This document shows, piece after piece, positions 35,016-44,527 of a DNA stretch of 64,000 nt. Source of the DNA: Phreatobacter sp. (GTDB lineage Bacteria > Pseudomonadota > Alphaproteobacteria > Rhizobiales > Phreatobacteraceae). The DNA lies in assembly GCF_016793595.1 (NCBI RefSeq), contig NZ_JAEULY010000004.1, forward strand, positions 124,001 to 188,000, read 5' to 3'. A model generated the notes under the pieces. It saw only the letters and a program-made list of their open reading frames with translations, searched no databases and was not told the origin of the DNA. Made by a program: the position numbers and the translations under genes. The first letter of the stretch is position 1, and each line of letters begins with the position of its first letter.

Positions 35016-36137
35016 ATGAACCGCAGACCGCATGCCAAGGCCGCCGCGATCGTCTCGTCCTTCGTCGCCGCCACCCTCTTCGCCGCCAGCACCGCCCTCG
35101 CCTCCACGGCAAGCTCCTTCGCCCCGCCTCCGCCCCCGGACGAGGCGCCGGCCCCGGCTGCGGCCGCGGCCGCGGCCGCGCAGCAGATGCAGCAGGCCAA
35201 TCCCGTCGACCAGTTCCGCCAGACCCTCCAGGCCTTTGGCTCGTTCCACACCCATCCGCTCTACGGCGAGGTGTGGAATCCTTCCGAGCAAGTCACGCCA
35301 CCCGGCTGGTCGCCCTATCCGGCCTGCCACTGGCAGTTCGACCGCGAGCAGCGGACGTGGGTGTTCAACGACCCGACTGAGTGGGGCAGCATCGTCCATC
35401 GTCACGGACGCTGGGCCAACGACCCCCAGCACGGCTGGATTTGGGTCGCCGACGCCAATTTCGGACCCGGCTGGGTCATCTGGCGCAGCGAGGCGCAGAG
35501 CGTCAGCTGGGCGCCGATGCTGCCCGAACAGCTCGGCAACCAGCCGCCGCGCGACGGCTGGCAGCGTCAGGACCTCGCCTCGCTCCATTCCGGCTGCCGC
35601 CAGAGCCCGCCGCCGGCGCCCGTCGCCGCCTACCGGCCGCTGCCCGATCCCGGTTCGGTCGCGATGATAGGCCATGGCGGCCCCGCCTACATGTCCGATG
35701 GCCCGGTCTATGTGCCCGGCCGCCCGGTCTTCATTCCCGGCAGGCCGATCTTCGTGCCCGGCCGGCCTCCCATCGTCGGTGGTGGCCTGCCGCCGTCCTG
35801 CAGCACGGGCATCAGGCCGTCGTGGTGCCGCCCGATCTGCGCGGTGCGGCCCCATGCGCCGGGCTGCCGGCCCCATGGCCCGCATATCGGCCACAGGCCC
35901 GGCCATATCGGCAATCCCTGCGGCCGCTTTCCGACCCTCGTCGCCTGCCGCACGGCCCATCGCCCCATGCCGCACCGACCCTTCGCTCATCGTCCGGTAC
36001 CGCACCGCCCCTTTGTGCAGCGCCCCTTCCACACGCCGCGCTTCGTGGCCCGGCCGATGCAGCACAGGCCGTTCGCCGGGCAGTTCCGCGGCGGTCCGAG
36101 GATGGCCATGGGTCACCGCGGCTTCGCCCGCCGCTGA
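35016..36137 (+). CDS. Large secreted repeat-rich protein (DUF6600-like)
   Basis: 373 residues, start ATG 35016 after CAGGGAGAG. Signal peptide to about residue 28 (ending ALAS), then a Pro stretch and an Ala run of about a dozen. Residues about 75-195 form a Trp-rich domain with repeated G-W and H-G-R-W signatures (WGSIVHRHGRWANDPQHGW, GPGWVIWRSE, VSWAPMLPEQ), like DUF6600 proteins of the envelope. The C-terminal half is low complexity: three 7-residue VPGRP units, Cys/Pro/His-rich segments and five HRPx units. Probably exported and exposed at the envelope; function unknown. It stands alone between the Rrf2 gene and the TadG-like gene. Confidence 0.8.
   Translation: MNRRPHAKAAAIVSSFVAATLFAASTALASTASSFAPPPPPDEAPAPAAAAAAAAQQMQQANPVDQFRQTLQAFGSFHTHPLYGEVWNPSEQVTPPGWSPYPACHWQFDREQRTWVFNDPTEWGSIVHRHGRWANDPQHGWIWVADANFGPGWVIWRSEAQSVSWAPMLPEQLGNQPPRDGWQRQDLASLHSGCRQSPPPAPVAAYRPLPDPGSVAMIGHGGPAYMSDGPVYVPGRPVFIPGRPIFVPGRPPIVGGGLPPSCSTGIRPSWCRPICAVRPHAPGCRPHGPHIGHRPGHIGNPCGRFPTLVACRTAHRPMPHRPFAHRPVPHRPFVQRPFHTPRFVARPMQHRPFAGQFRGGPRMAMGHRGFARR
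35706..35768 (+). repeat. Three tandem 21-bp repeats inside the secreted protein gene
   Basis: Units at 35706-35726, 35727-35747 and 35748-35768 encode VYVPGRP, VFIPGRP and IFVPGRP. The codons differ between copies, so selection has kept the peptide pattern rather than the DNA. Confidence 0.8.
35955..36029 (+). repeat. Five tandem 15-bp repeats encoding HRPxx
   Basis: Twenty-five codons read AHRPM, PHRPF, AHRPV, PHRPF and VQRPF. Codon choice varies (CGC, CGA, CGT; CCG, CCC), again pointing to an old amino acid repeat with a positively charged, His-rich surface. Confidence 0.75.
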
Positions 36138-36163
36138 TCCCGGCTGAGCAATAGAGGCAATGG

Positions 36164-36187
36164 CAGCCCCGGAGCGATCCGGGGCTG
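36164..36187. terminator. Hairpin between convergent genes
   Basis: Perfect 10-bp stem CAGCCCCGGA / TCCGGGGCTG with a 4-nt loop, located between two genes that converge on it. There is no T run after either arm, so it may be a weak bidirectional terminator. Confidence 0.45.
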
Positions 36188-36209
36188 TCGGCCGTTCAGA
36201 CGCTCGGGA

Positions 36210-37454
36210 TCAATTGGTCAGGCGCAGGCGTGTGAGCTGGCCACCGATGTCGCGCAGCGTGCCGTCGAGCTGCGCCGCAGTCGTCATGTAGACGAACTTG
36301 TCGGTGCTCGAGGCGCAGGCCCGCAGCACCGAGGAAACCGGATCGCCGCTGGTATTGATCTGGATCGTGTAGATCATGATGCCCGCCGACTTGATCGCGT
36401 CGCACATCAGCCGCTGCCGGGCATCGATCTGCGAGGCGCGCGAATAGAAGCGGCTTTCCGTGTTCTGTCCGTCCGACAGCAGGATGATGACGTTCTTGTA
36501 GGAATATTGCGGGTCCAGCGGCGGCGCATTCATGGGAATGCCCGGCGTCAGCGTCTGCCACGCCCAGGCAAGGCCGATGCCCTGGTTGGTGTTACCCGCC
36601 GGGCGCATCTGGCCGACCGTGGTGCGGAGCTGCGCCCAGTTCGAGGTGAGCGGCAGGATCTCCACCGGCGTACCCCCGGTGTCGCCCGACGCGATCGAGG
36701 GGAACCGGCTCGCCGTGCTGTTCGGCAGGGCATTGGAGATGTCGAAATTCTGGTCGCGGTCCTGAATGACGCCATCCCATTGGACCGAGCAGACTTTCTT
36801 GGAGCAAACGGTAGCGCCGTCCCAGCCGATCCAGGTGGCGTCGCGATAGCGCGTCCCGACATTGACGACCTTGGCGAAGGGTATGACCGAGACCAGCACG
36901 TCACCGTCGGTCCGGGCGCTGGACTGAAGCTGGGTCAGAAGGTTGAGGGTCGCGGTCTGGAGCGCGGTCATCTTGCCCGCGCTCGCCATCGAGCCGGTAT
37001 TGTCCAGCGCCAGCGCCACCCGCAGGCGCGTGATGCCCCATGCCGTCTTCGAGGAGGTGCCGATTGGAACCTCGGGGATGCCGACAAGGGGCAGGAAGGT
37101 GGTCGGCATGTTGAGCTGCGCGGTCAACTGCAGCGTCGAATTGGTGACCTGAATGGTCAGGACCGGCGTCCCGACGCCGCGCTCCTGGAACTGCGCCGCA
37201 AAGAAGGCCTGCGCGTCGGCGGCGACCTGCGCCGCCGTCCGGCCGCTGGCGTGGGTAGAGGCCGAAATGGCGGCGGCATCGAGGGCGGCCTGCAGCTTGG
37301 ATTGCAGTCTGGCCGCCGCGGCATAGTCCACGGCAGCGCCGATCAGCCCCATGATGGGCAGGATGCAGATGGCGAACAGCACCGCAACCGCGCCCTGCGC
37401 GTCGGACGAGAGACGGCAGGCAGCCCGGCGAAGGATCAGAACCGAGCGGGCCAC
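36210..37454 (-). CDS. TadG-like pilus-assembly/von Willebrand factor A protein
   Basis: 414 residues. Residues about 15-50 are the TadE/TadG-type N-terminus (GAVAVLFAICILPIMGLIGA, then AVDYAAAARLQSKLQAALDA), a membrane anchor with the pilin-like Glu-free hydrophobic core. From about residue 145 there is a von Willebrand A domain whose metal site reads DNTGSM, followed by ILLSDGQNTE and TIQINTSGDP. Such proteins are exported and sometimes accompany Flp pili, but no other tad genes are in the window, so this is an orphan. Cys pairs (VCSKKVCS, RACASS) may form disulfides. Confidence 0.87.
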   Translation of the reverse strand: MARSVLILRRAACRLSSDAQGAVAVLFAICILPIMGLIGAAVDYAAAARLQSKLQAALDAAAISASTHASGRTAAQVAADAQAFFAAQFQERGVGTPVLTIQVTNSTLQLTAQLNMPTTFLPLVGIPEVPIGTSSKTAWGITRLRVALALDNTGSMASAGKMTALQTATLNLLTQLQSSARTDGDVLVSVIPFAKVVNVGTRYRDATWIGWDGATVCSKKVCSVQWDGVIQDRDQNFDISNALPNSTASRFPSIASGDTGGTPVEILPLTSNWAQLRTTVGQMRPAGNTNQGIGLAWAWQTLTPGIPMNAPPLDPQYSYKNVIILLSDGQNTESRFYSRASQIDARQRLMCDAIKSAGIMIYTIQINTSGDPVSSVLRACASSTDKFVYMTTAAQLDGTLRDIGGQLTRLRLTN

Positions 37455-37673
37455 TATGATACCTCAGGTAACGGGGAATGAGGCGTAAGCTCGCGCCAAA
37501 GTCTTAAAGTTTGTTAGGCTGATTTCTGCAAATGCAACACAGAGGCCCTCATCGCAACGCATGGCGCGCGGCTATGCCGCATCGGGCAAAGGGCTGGGTT
37601 TTGCTGCGATTTGCCTCCTGAGAGACCATATAGAACGATCGAACGACGCTACAGGGAAACGGAATCACAACGC

Positions 37674-38864
37674 ATGATGGCATCACGCATCGAACGCCGG
37701 CCCTCCGCGCTCCGCGCATTCCTTTCGAGCGCAGCCGCAGGCGGCATCGTGCTGATGATGGCGGCCACGGCCGCGATGATCGTCGCCAATTCACCGCTCG
37801 CGCCAAGCTATTTCGCGGTGCTCAAGGCCTATATCGGCCCGCTCAACGTGCTGCACTGGATCAACGACGCGCTGATGGCCGTGTTCTTCCTGCTGGTCGG
37901 CCTGGAGATCAAGCGGGAGTTCGTCGACGGGCGGCTCTCGACTTGGTCGCGACGCATTCTGCCCGGTGTCGCCGCCGCTGGCGGCATGATCGCCCCGGCG
38001 CTGATCTTCATCGCCATCAATGCCGGGCAACCCGCAACGCTGCGCGGCTGGGCGATCCCGACCGCGACCGATATCGCCTTCGCGCTTGGCGTACTGGCGC
38101 TGCTCGGCAACCGCGTCCCGGTCTCGCTGAAGATCTTCCTGACCGCGCTGGCGATCATCGACGATCTCGGCGCGGTGGCGATCATCGCCGCCTTCTACAC
38201 CGCCGACCTGTCGCTTGCCTGGCTGGGCGGCGCCGTCGCGATCCTTGCCGTCCTCACGATCCTCAATCGCCGCGGCGAGGAACGGCTGCCGATCTACCTG
38301 GCCCTCGGCGCGGTGCTCTGGGTCTTCGTGCTGAAGTCGGGAGTCCATGCGACACTCGCTGGCGTCGCGCTCGCGCTGACCGTCCCGGTCCGGACGACAC
38401 CCGGACAACCGGACGACCCGCATTCACCGCTTCACATCCTGGAACATGCTCTGCAGCCGTGGGTCGCCTTCATGATCGTGCCGATCTTCGGCTTCGCCAA
38501 TGCCGGCGTGTCGCTGGCCGGCTTCGACCCGGCGACCCTGATCGCGCCGGTGCCGCTCGGCATCGCGGCCGGCCTGTTCTTCGGCAAGCAGATCGGCGTG
38601 TTCCTGACGACGTTCGCGGCCGTCAAGCTGCGCTGGGCAGATTGTCCCGAGGACGCCACCTGGCCGCAGGTCTATGGCGTGTCGATGCTCTGCGGCATCG
38701 GCTTCACCATGAGCCTGTTCATCGGGCTCCTCGCCTTCCCGACCGCTCCGGCGCTGCAGGACGAGGTCAAGATCGGCGTCCTGACCGGGTCGCTGCTGTC
38801 GGCCTTCGTCGGGACGCTGGTCCTGCTCGTCGCCAAGCGGGAAGTCCATCCGACGCCGAGCTGA
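37674..38864 (+). CDS. nhaA: Na+/H+ antiporter NhaA
   Basis: 396-residue inner-membrane antiporter that exports Na+ in exchange for two H+ and helps with salt and alkaline stress. About 11-12 hydrophobic segments. The ion-binding Asp pair is at 163-164 in [14 protein letters not shown], the same position as in E. coli NhaA, and the supporting Asp is in [11 protein letters not shown]. The sensor and opening regions [14 protein letters not shown] and [10 protein letters not shown] are also there. ATG 37674 or 37677 can start; a longer reading upstream is not supported. It is a single-gene unit. Confidence 0.96.
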   Translation: MMASRIERRPSALRAFLSSAAAGGIVLMMAATAAMIVANSPLAPSYFAVLKAYIGPLNVLHWINDALMAVFFLLVGLEIKREFVDGRLSTWSRRILPGVAAAGGMIAPALIFIAINAGQPATLRGWAIPTATDIAFALGVLALLGNRVPVSLKIFLTALAIIDDLGAVAIIAAFYTADLSLAWLGGAVAILAVLTILNRRGEERLPIYLALGAVLWVFVLKSGVHATLAGVALALTVPVRTTPGQPDDPHSPLHILEHALQPWVAFMIVPIFGFANAGVSLAGFDPATLIAPVPLGIAAGLFFGKQIGVFLTTFAAVKLRWADCPEDATWPQVYGVSMLCGIGFTMSLFIGLLAFPTAPALQDEVKIGVLTGSLLSAFVGTLVLLVAKREVHPTPS

Positions 38865-38885
38865 CGCGCGCGGGGGTAACGCGCC

Positions 38886-39191
38886 TCAGCGCAGGAAGCC
38901 GTCGAGGATGTCGTCGAGCCGCTTGGTGGGCGCTGCCTGGCACTCGCTGGTGACGCGGGTCAGCACCTGCTCGTAGGTCATGGTGCGCAGGATGTCGCGG
39001 TTCTTGTGGAAGGCCGAGGCGGAGAGGTAGCCAAGGAACCACTCGCGGTATTCGGCGGCCTGCGGCGTCGTGCGCACCCGCAGCCAGACCGAGCACTGAT
39101 CGGTCCCGTGGCCGAGAATGCGGATGGCCTCGGCCGGCGAGGCGGCGCCGAGAATGGCTGCGAGGGCGAGGATCGGTCCGAGGCGGCGCAT
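38886..39191 (-). CDS. Small secreted protein of unknown function
   Basis: 101 residues, start 39191 chosen for the signal peptide MRRLGPILALAAILGAASPAEA. The mature part has two Cys (DQCSVWLR and SECQAAP) about 52 residues apart and a helical YREWFLGYLSASAFHKNRDI segment, somewhat like small periplasmic Rap1a/HdeA-type proteins that have a disulfide-held helical fold. The match is only suggestive. It converges on nhaA, with 21 nt between stops. Confidence 0.7.
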   Translation of the reverse strand: MRRLGPILALAAILGAASPAEAIRILGHGTDQCSVWLRVRTTPQAAEYREWFLGYLSASAFHKNRDILRTMTYEQVLTRVTSECQAAPTKRLDDILDGFLR

Positions 39192-39454
39192 GGTCGTCTT
39201 CTCCGGGAAGCGCACCGGACGGCCCGGCTGCGCGGCGGCGAGAGACTAGCCGCCGGCCATGCCTTGGCAAGCGCAATTGGGCGCCAATGCCGATACGGAA
39301 TGCGAAACGATTGAAATCATTGCGCCGCAGCACGGCGGAAAGCGCATCCGGGCCATGCGCGGCGACAGAAAACCCCGTCCCGGCCGTGACTTAGGCTTGC
39401 CATCCGGCGGCGGAGGCCGTTGGATGGCAGCAATGGCCGGTCAAGAGCCGCCCG

Positions 39455-41215
<1,761 letters not shown>

Positions 41216-41224
41216 CGGTAATTT

Positions 41225-41239
41225 ATCGAACTAATCGAT
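41225..41239. promoter_or_regulatory. Candidate operator upstream of the RraA-like gene
   Basis: Inverted repeat ATCGA-ACTAA-TCGAT in an AT-rich stretch (TTTATCGAACTAATCGATTT) right after the dehydratase stop. It stands out strongly against the GC-rich surroundings, suggesting a regulator site or promoter for the gene at 41316. No dedicated regulator is adjacent. Confidence 0.4.
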
Positions 41240-41315
41240 TTAACCGGGCTACTTGCTGCGATATCGTAGCCTCGAAACGGCCGGACGACGAAACTGGCCG
41301 TACAGGGAGAGCCCG

Positions 41316-42032
41316 ATGAGCCTGAAGCCCGAAACCGCCGAGAAGCTGAAGGGCGTCTCGACCGCCACCCTGTGCACGGCCCTGTTCAAGCGCGGCCTGC
41401 GCAACCAGTTCATCCAGGACGTGCGCCCGCTCAACCCCTCGCTGCCCAACATGGTCGGCGAGGCCTTCACGCTGCGCTACATCCCCGCGCGCGAGGACCT
41501 CAATCCGCTGTCGGTGTTCCTCGACCGCGGCCATCCCCAGCGCAAGGCGGTCGAGGATTGCCCGCCCGGCGCGGTCATGGTGATCGACAGCCGCAAGGAT
41601 GCGCGCGCGGCCTCCGCCGGCGGCATCCTGGTCTCGCGGCTGATGAAGCGCGGCGTCGCGGGCGTCGTCACTGACGGCGGCTTTCGCGATTCACCTGAAA
41701 TCGCGACCCTGTCGATCCCCGCCTACCATCATCGTCCGTCGGCGCCGACCAACCTCACCCTGCATCAGGCCATCGACATCAACGTGCCGATCGGCTGCGG
41801 CGACGTTCCGGTCTGGCCGGGCGACGTGGTGGTGGGCGATGGCGAGGGCGTGATCGTGATCCCCGCCCACCTCGCGGACGAGGTCGCGACCGAGGCGGTC
41901 GAGATGACCGCTTTCGAGGATTTCGTCACCGAGAAGGTTCTGGAGGGCCGCTCGATCCTCGGCCTCTACCCCGCGACCGAGGAGCAGACCAAGATCGACT
42001 TCGCGGCATGGCGGAAGGCAAAGGGGCGCTGA
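41316..42032 (+). CDS. RraA-family protein (aldolase/RNase E inhibitor-like fold)
   Basis: 238 residues of the RraA/HMG aldolase family, start ATG 41316 after CAGGGAGAG. Marks: the phosphate/pyruvate site AGGILVSRLMKRGVAGVVTDGGFRDS with the Arg and Asp used by 4-hydroxy-4-methyl-2-oxoglutarate and oxaloacetate decarboxylating aldolases, and GDVVVGDGEGVIVIPAHLADEV. Because it follows a sugar-acid dehydratase gene, a role in cleaving a 2-keto acid is more likely than RNase E control. No activity can be assigned from sequence alone. Confidence 0.85.
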   Translation: MSLKPETAEKLKGVSTATLCTALFKRGLRNQFIQDVRPLNPSLPNMVGEAFTLRYIPAREDLNPLSVFLDRGHPQRKAVEDCPPGAVMVIDSRKDARAASAGGILVSRLMKRGVAGVVTDGGFRDSPEIATLSIPAYHHRPSAPTNLTLHQAIDINVPIGCGDVPVWPGDVVVGDGEGVIVIPAHLADEVATEAVEMTAFEDFVTEKVLEGRSILGLYPATEEQTKIDFAAWRKAKGR

Positions 42033-42039
42033 ACGCGCC

Positions 42040-42183
42040 TCACCACCACGGGCCCGGCAGCCAGTTGAGCATGTGGAGCGCGGTCAGGACGATCATCACG
42101 GTGATCACCGAGCCGTCGCCGCCGGGATAGCCGTCGAAGACCCGAACCGCGGTCGGCAGGACGACGGGAAGGCCGGTCCACAT
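42040..42183 (-). CDS. Possible tiny membrane protein
   Basis: 47-residue reading frame starting ATG at 42183: MWTGLPVVLPTAVRVFDG, then a hydrophobic run VITVMIVLTALHMLNWLPG and a WW end. It has one plausible membrane helix and aromatic boundary residues, and it fills an otherwise empty gap, but no ribosome binding site is strong and no homologue was recognised. Treat as tentative. Confidence 0.3.
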   Translation of the reverse strand: MWTGLPVVLPTAVRVFDGYPGGDGSVITVMIVLTALHMLNWLPGPWW

Positions 42184-42268
42184 GCGGCCCTCTCCGTATC
42201 GGCCGGAGCCGTCGGGCTCCGGTCTTCAGGAAAGGCAACGCGCGAACCAGTATCCGGTTCAGGCTGGC

Positions 42269-43237
42269 TCACTGCGGCTCGATTCGGGCTTCGCGCACGA
42301 TCCGCTGGTAGCGCTCGCGCTCGGAGCGGGAGAAGGCGGTGAACGCGTCCGGCGTGTTGGGCGAGGCCACCGCGCCGATCTCCTTCAGCCGCGCCACCAC
42401 ATCGGGCCGCGAGAAGATCTCCCTCACGTCGGCGGCGATCTTTTCCGCAACATCCCGCGGCACGCCGGCCGGCGCGAACAGGCCGTGCCAGGTGCCGATG
42501 TCGAAGCCGGGGAAGGTTTCCGCGATGGTCGGGACATCGGGCGCGGTGGGGCTGCGCTGCGCCGAGGTGACCGCGATCGCCCTGACCGTGCCGCCCTGGG
42601 CCTGCGGCCAGGCGAAGGTGATGTTGTCGAAGGCGAGATGAATGTGCCCGCCGACGAGCGCGTTCATGATCTCGTTCGACGACCGGAACGGAATGTGGGT
42701 CATCGGCGTCCCGATGAGGTTCGAGATGATCTCGGCGGGGATATGGTTCGACGCGCCGATGCCCGAGGAGCCGTAGTTCAGCTTGCCGGGATTGGCCTTC
42801 GCATAGGCCACGAACTCCGCGAAGTTGCGCGCGGGGATGTTGTTCGCGATCACCAGCATGTTCGGCAGGGTCGCGAACAGGCTGATGGGCTGGAAGTCGC
42901 GGTCGGCGTCGTAGTTCAGCTGCTTGTAGACATAGGGCGCGATGGCGTGGGTGCTCGCCGTGCCGACGAACAGCGTATAGCCGTCCTTCGGGCCGCGCGC
43001 GGCAGCGCCAGCGCCGACCGTGCCGCCGGCCCCGGCGCGGTTCTCCACCACGAAGGGCACGTTGTATTTCTGCTGCATCGCCTGCGTGAAGATGCGGGCG
43101 AACAGATCCGTCGTGCCGCCGGCCGTGAACGGCACGATGACGGTCACCTGCCGCTGCGGCCAGGCAGGCGTCTGGGCCACGGCCTGGGTGGATAGGAGCG
43201 CAAGGGCGCCGGCCAGCGCGGCGAATAGCTTCTTCAT
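42269..43237 (-). CDS. Bug-family substrate-binding protein (tripartite tricarboxylate transporter type)
   Basis: 322-residue periplasmic binding protein with a signal peptide ending AVAQ. Bug family marks: WPQRQVTVIVPFTAGGTTDLFAR near residue 30, VVENRAGAGGTVGA, the carboxylate-binding GSSGIGASNHIPAE and HIPFRSSNEIMNALVGG. These proteins bind carboxylic acids with the two faces of a flytrap. The membrane partners TctA/TctB are not in the window, so it is an orphan here; Bug proteins often are. Adjacent sugar-acid genes suggest an organic acid ligand. Confidence 0.92.
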   Translation of the reverse strand: MKKLFAALAGALALLSTQAVAQTPAWPQRQVTVIVPFTAGGTTDLFARIFTQAMQQKYNVPFVVENRAGAGGTVGAGAAARGPKDGYTLFVGTASTHAIAPYVYKQLNYDADRDFQPISLFATLPNMLVIANNIPARNFAEFVAYAKANPGKLNYGSSGIGASNHIPAEIISNLIGTPMTHIPFRSSNEIMNALVGGHIHLAFDNITFAWPQAQGGTVRAIAVTSAQRSPTAPDVPTIAETFPGFDIGTWHGLFAPAGVPRDVAEKIAADVREIFSRPDVVARLKEIGAVASPNTPDAFTAFSRSERERYQRIVREARIEPQ

Positions 43238-43422
43238 CGATTTCCTCCCGGCAGTTCTTGATGGTCGCGCCCGTGGGCGGCCAGCCTTGAAGCCAGCCTA
43301 AACCGGTTGAATCGCCGCGCGCAATGGCGGAGCCATGCGACAAACAGGGGCGGCGCGCGGCATTCTCGGAACGAAGTCGGGCGTCGCCCGTTACCTCTCG
43401 AAGAGCAGCCCGGGAGAGTTCG

Positions 43423-43632
43423 ATGAGGATTCAGAGCGCGGAAATCGACTGGCGTGTTTCGCGGGGTGCGATGGGCATGAACGCGATGACCATGGGCGAC
43501 CCGCAACCGCCCATGCCGGAGCCGTTCCCCTCACCCATGCCGCCGCCGATTCCACCGCAGCCGGAACAGCCGGATCCTGATCCGGGGCTGCCCGAGCCGG
43601 CAGACCCGATCAATCCACCCGACACGATGTGA
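43423..43632 (+). CDS. Small Pro-rich protein of unknown function
   Basis: 69 residues after a fair ribosome binding site (CGGGAGAG). The first 26 residues are ordinary (MRIQSAEIDWRVSRGAMGMN); the rest is almost entirely Pro, Met, Glu and Asp, e.g. PPMPEPFPSPMPPPIPPQ. Without a signal peptide it would be a cytosolic, disordered, acidic peptide. Codon use looks normal for the region. Its stop lies inside a short 22-bp tandem repeat. No function known. Confidence 0.5.
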   Translation: MRIQSAEIDWRVSRGAMGMNAMTMGDPQPPMPEPFPSPMPPPIPPQPEQPDPDPGLPEPADPINPPDTM

Positions 43633-43674
43633 CGGGCCGCCCGATACGATGTGATGGGCCGCCAGACGCGATGG
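43618..43674 (+). repeat. 22-bp tandem repeat at the end of the Pro-rich gene
   Basis: Two near-identical copies (43618-43639 and 43640-43661; differences at two positions) of CCCGACACGATGTGACGGGC plus CG, followed by a partly matching third copy to about 43674. Each copy contains an ATGTGA, so the stop codon of the gene at 43423 is in copy one. Confidence 0.7.
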
Positions 43675-43779
43675 CGTGGTTCGTAGCGCGTCGCAATTTC
43701 GTGATCGCGGCGGCGGGAACGTCGCGGCGTCCCGCCCGTTGTTCCGCCGAGGGCTGGGATAACACAAGGAATGCGACCT

Positions 43780-43959
43780 ATGGGCAATCATCCTCAGGGC
43801 CAGAAGCCCGACATGGACAAGGATCGCGACCAGCAGAACAAGCAGCACCAGCAGGGTGGCGGCGCCCCGCAGCAGCAGGGCGGCAAGCACGAGCCCGGCC
43901 GGGGCGGTGACAAGGACCAGATGCGTCCGGACCACGACCGCGACAAACAGCGCCGCTGA
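43780..43959 (+). CDS. Small disordered hydrophilic protein
   Basis: 59 residues from ATG 43780 (AAGGA 9 nt upstream): MGNHPQGQKPDMDKDRDQQN, then Gln/Gly/Pro and Asp/Arg/Lys blocks ending HDRDKQRR. No hydrophobic core, no Cys. Such charged, Gln-rich peptides in Hyphomicrobiales are often stress proteins or entirely uncharacterised. It ends 22 nt before a terminator, which supports it as a real transcript. An in-frame ATG 9 nt upstream lies too close to the AAGGA to be the start. Confidence 0.58.
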   Translation: MGNHPQGQKPDMDKDRDQQNKQHQQGGGAPQQQGGKHEPGRGGDKDQMRPDHDRDKQRR

Positions 43960-43981
43960 TCAAATGCCGGATCGAGATGGA

Positions 43982-44006
43982 AAGGCCCGCCAAACCGGCG
44001 GGCCTT
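43982..44006 (+). terminator. Rho-independent terminator
   Basis: Perfect 10-bp stem AAGGCCCGCC / GGCGGGCCTT with a 5-nt loop, then TTCTGC. A modest T tract, but position 22 nt after the stop at 43959 fits. Confidence 0.65.
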
Positions 44007-44103
44007 CTGCATGCGTTCGATAATCGAATGAAGATGGTCGAATGAAACGACACCGCCTCGGTGCGGTGGCTCGCCGCGATGGGCGAGCCATCCTCGGGCC
44101 GGG

Positions 44104-44370
44104 TTACCAGTAGTAGCGCCGGCGCCAGTAGCGGCGGCGCCAATAGCGACGACGCGGCCCCCACCAACGGCGACGCCAGTAGCGACGGCGCCAGCGACGG
44201 CGACGCCAACCCCACTGCATCTCGGTCGGAGCCTCGGAAGCCGACGCGACCGGAGCCGGCGCGACCGGAGCCGGCTGCGCCGCAGGCGCTGCCGTGGCCG
44301 CGGTCGACCCGATGGCGCAAAGCGCAACGGCCCCTGCGGCGACGGATGTGAAGAAATGTCTGCGATCCAT
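44104..44370 (-). CDS. Secreted Arg/Trp/Tyr-rich small protein
   Basis: 88 residues. A Tat-like signal (MDRRHFFTSVAAGAVALCAI, cut near TAA), then an Ala/Pro linker (APAAQPAPVAPAPVA), then a C-terminal tail of about 38 residues built almost only from Arg, Trp and Tyr in the repeat RRRYW/RRRWW (three- to four-Arg runs separated by aromatic pairs). The tail would be extremely basic and aromatic, like a membrane- or nucleic-acid-binding peptide. Similar R/W/Y proteins are annotated only as hypothetical in this order. Start 44370 has AAGGAGGAAG just upstream, an excellent ribosome binding site, so expression is likely. Confidence 0.75.
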   Translation of the reverse strand: MDRRHFFTSVAAGAVALCAIGSTAATAAPAAQPAPVAPAPVASASEAPTEMQWGWRRRRWRRRYWRRRWWGPRRRYWRRRYWRRRYYW

Positions 44371-44527
44371 GTCTTCCTCCTTGCTTTCGGTCCGCCGACG
44401 ATGGCGGCGGCCAGTTGAACTCGGAATGAACTTCCCTGTTGGGCAATTGTTCAGGAAACTGTTTCCCTTTCGCGCGCCCGAGGCGATAACAACGTACTGC
44501 GTGCATGCATTCGTGGAGCGGACCGCC

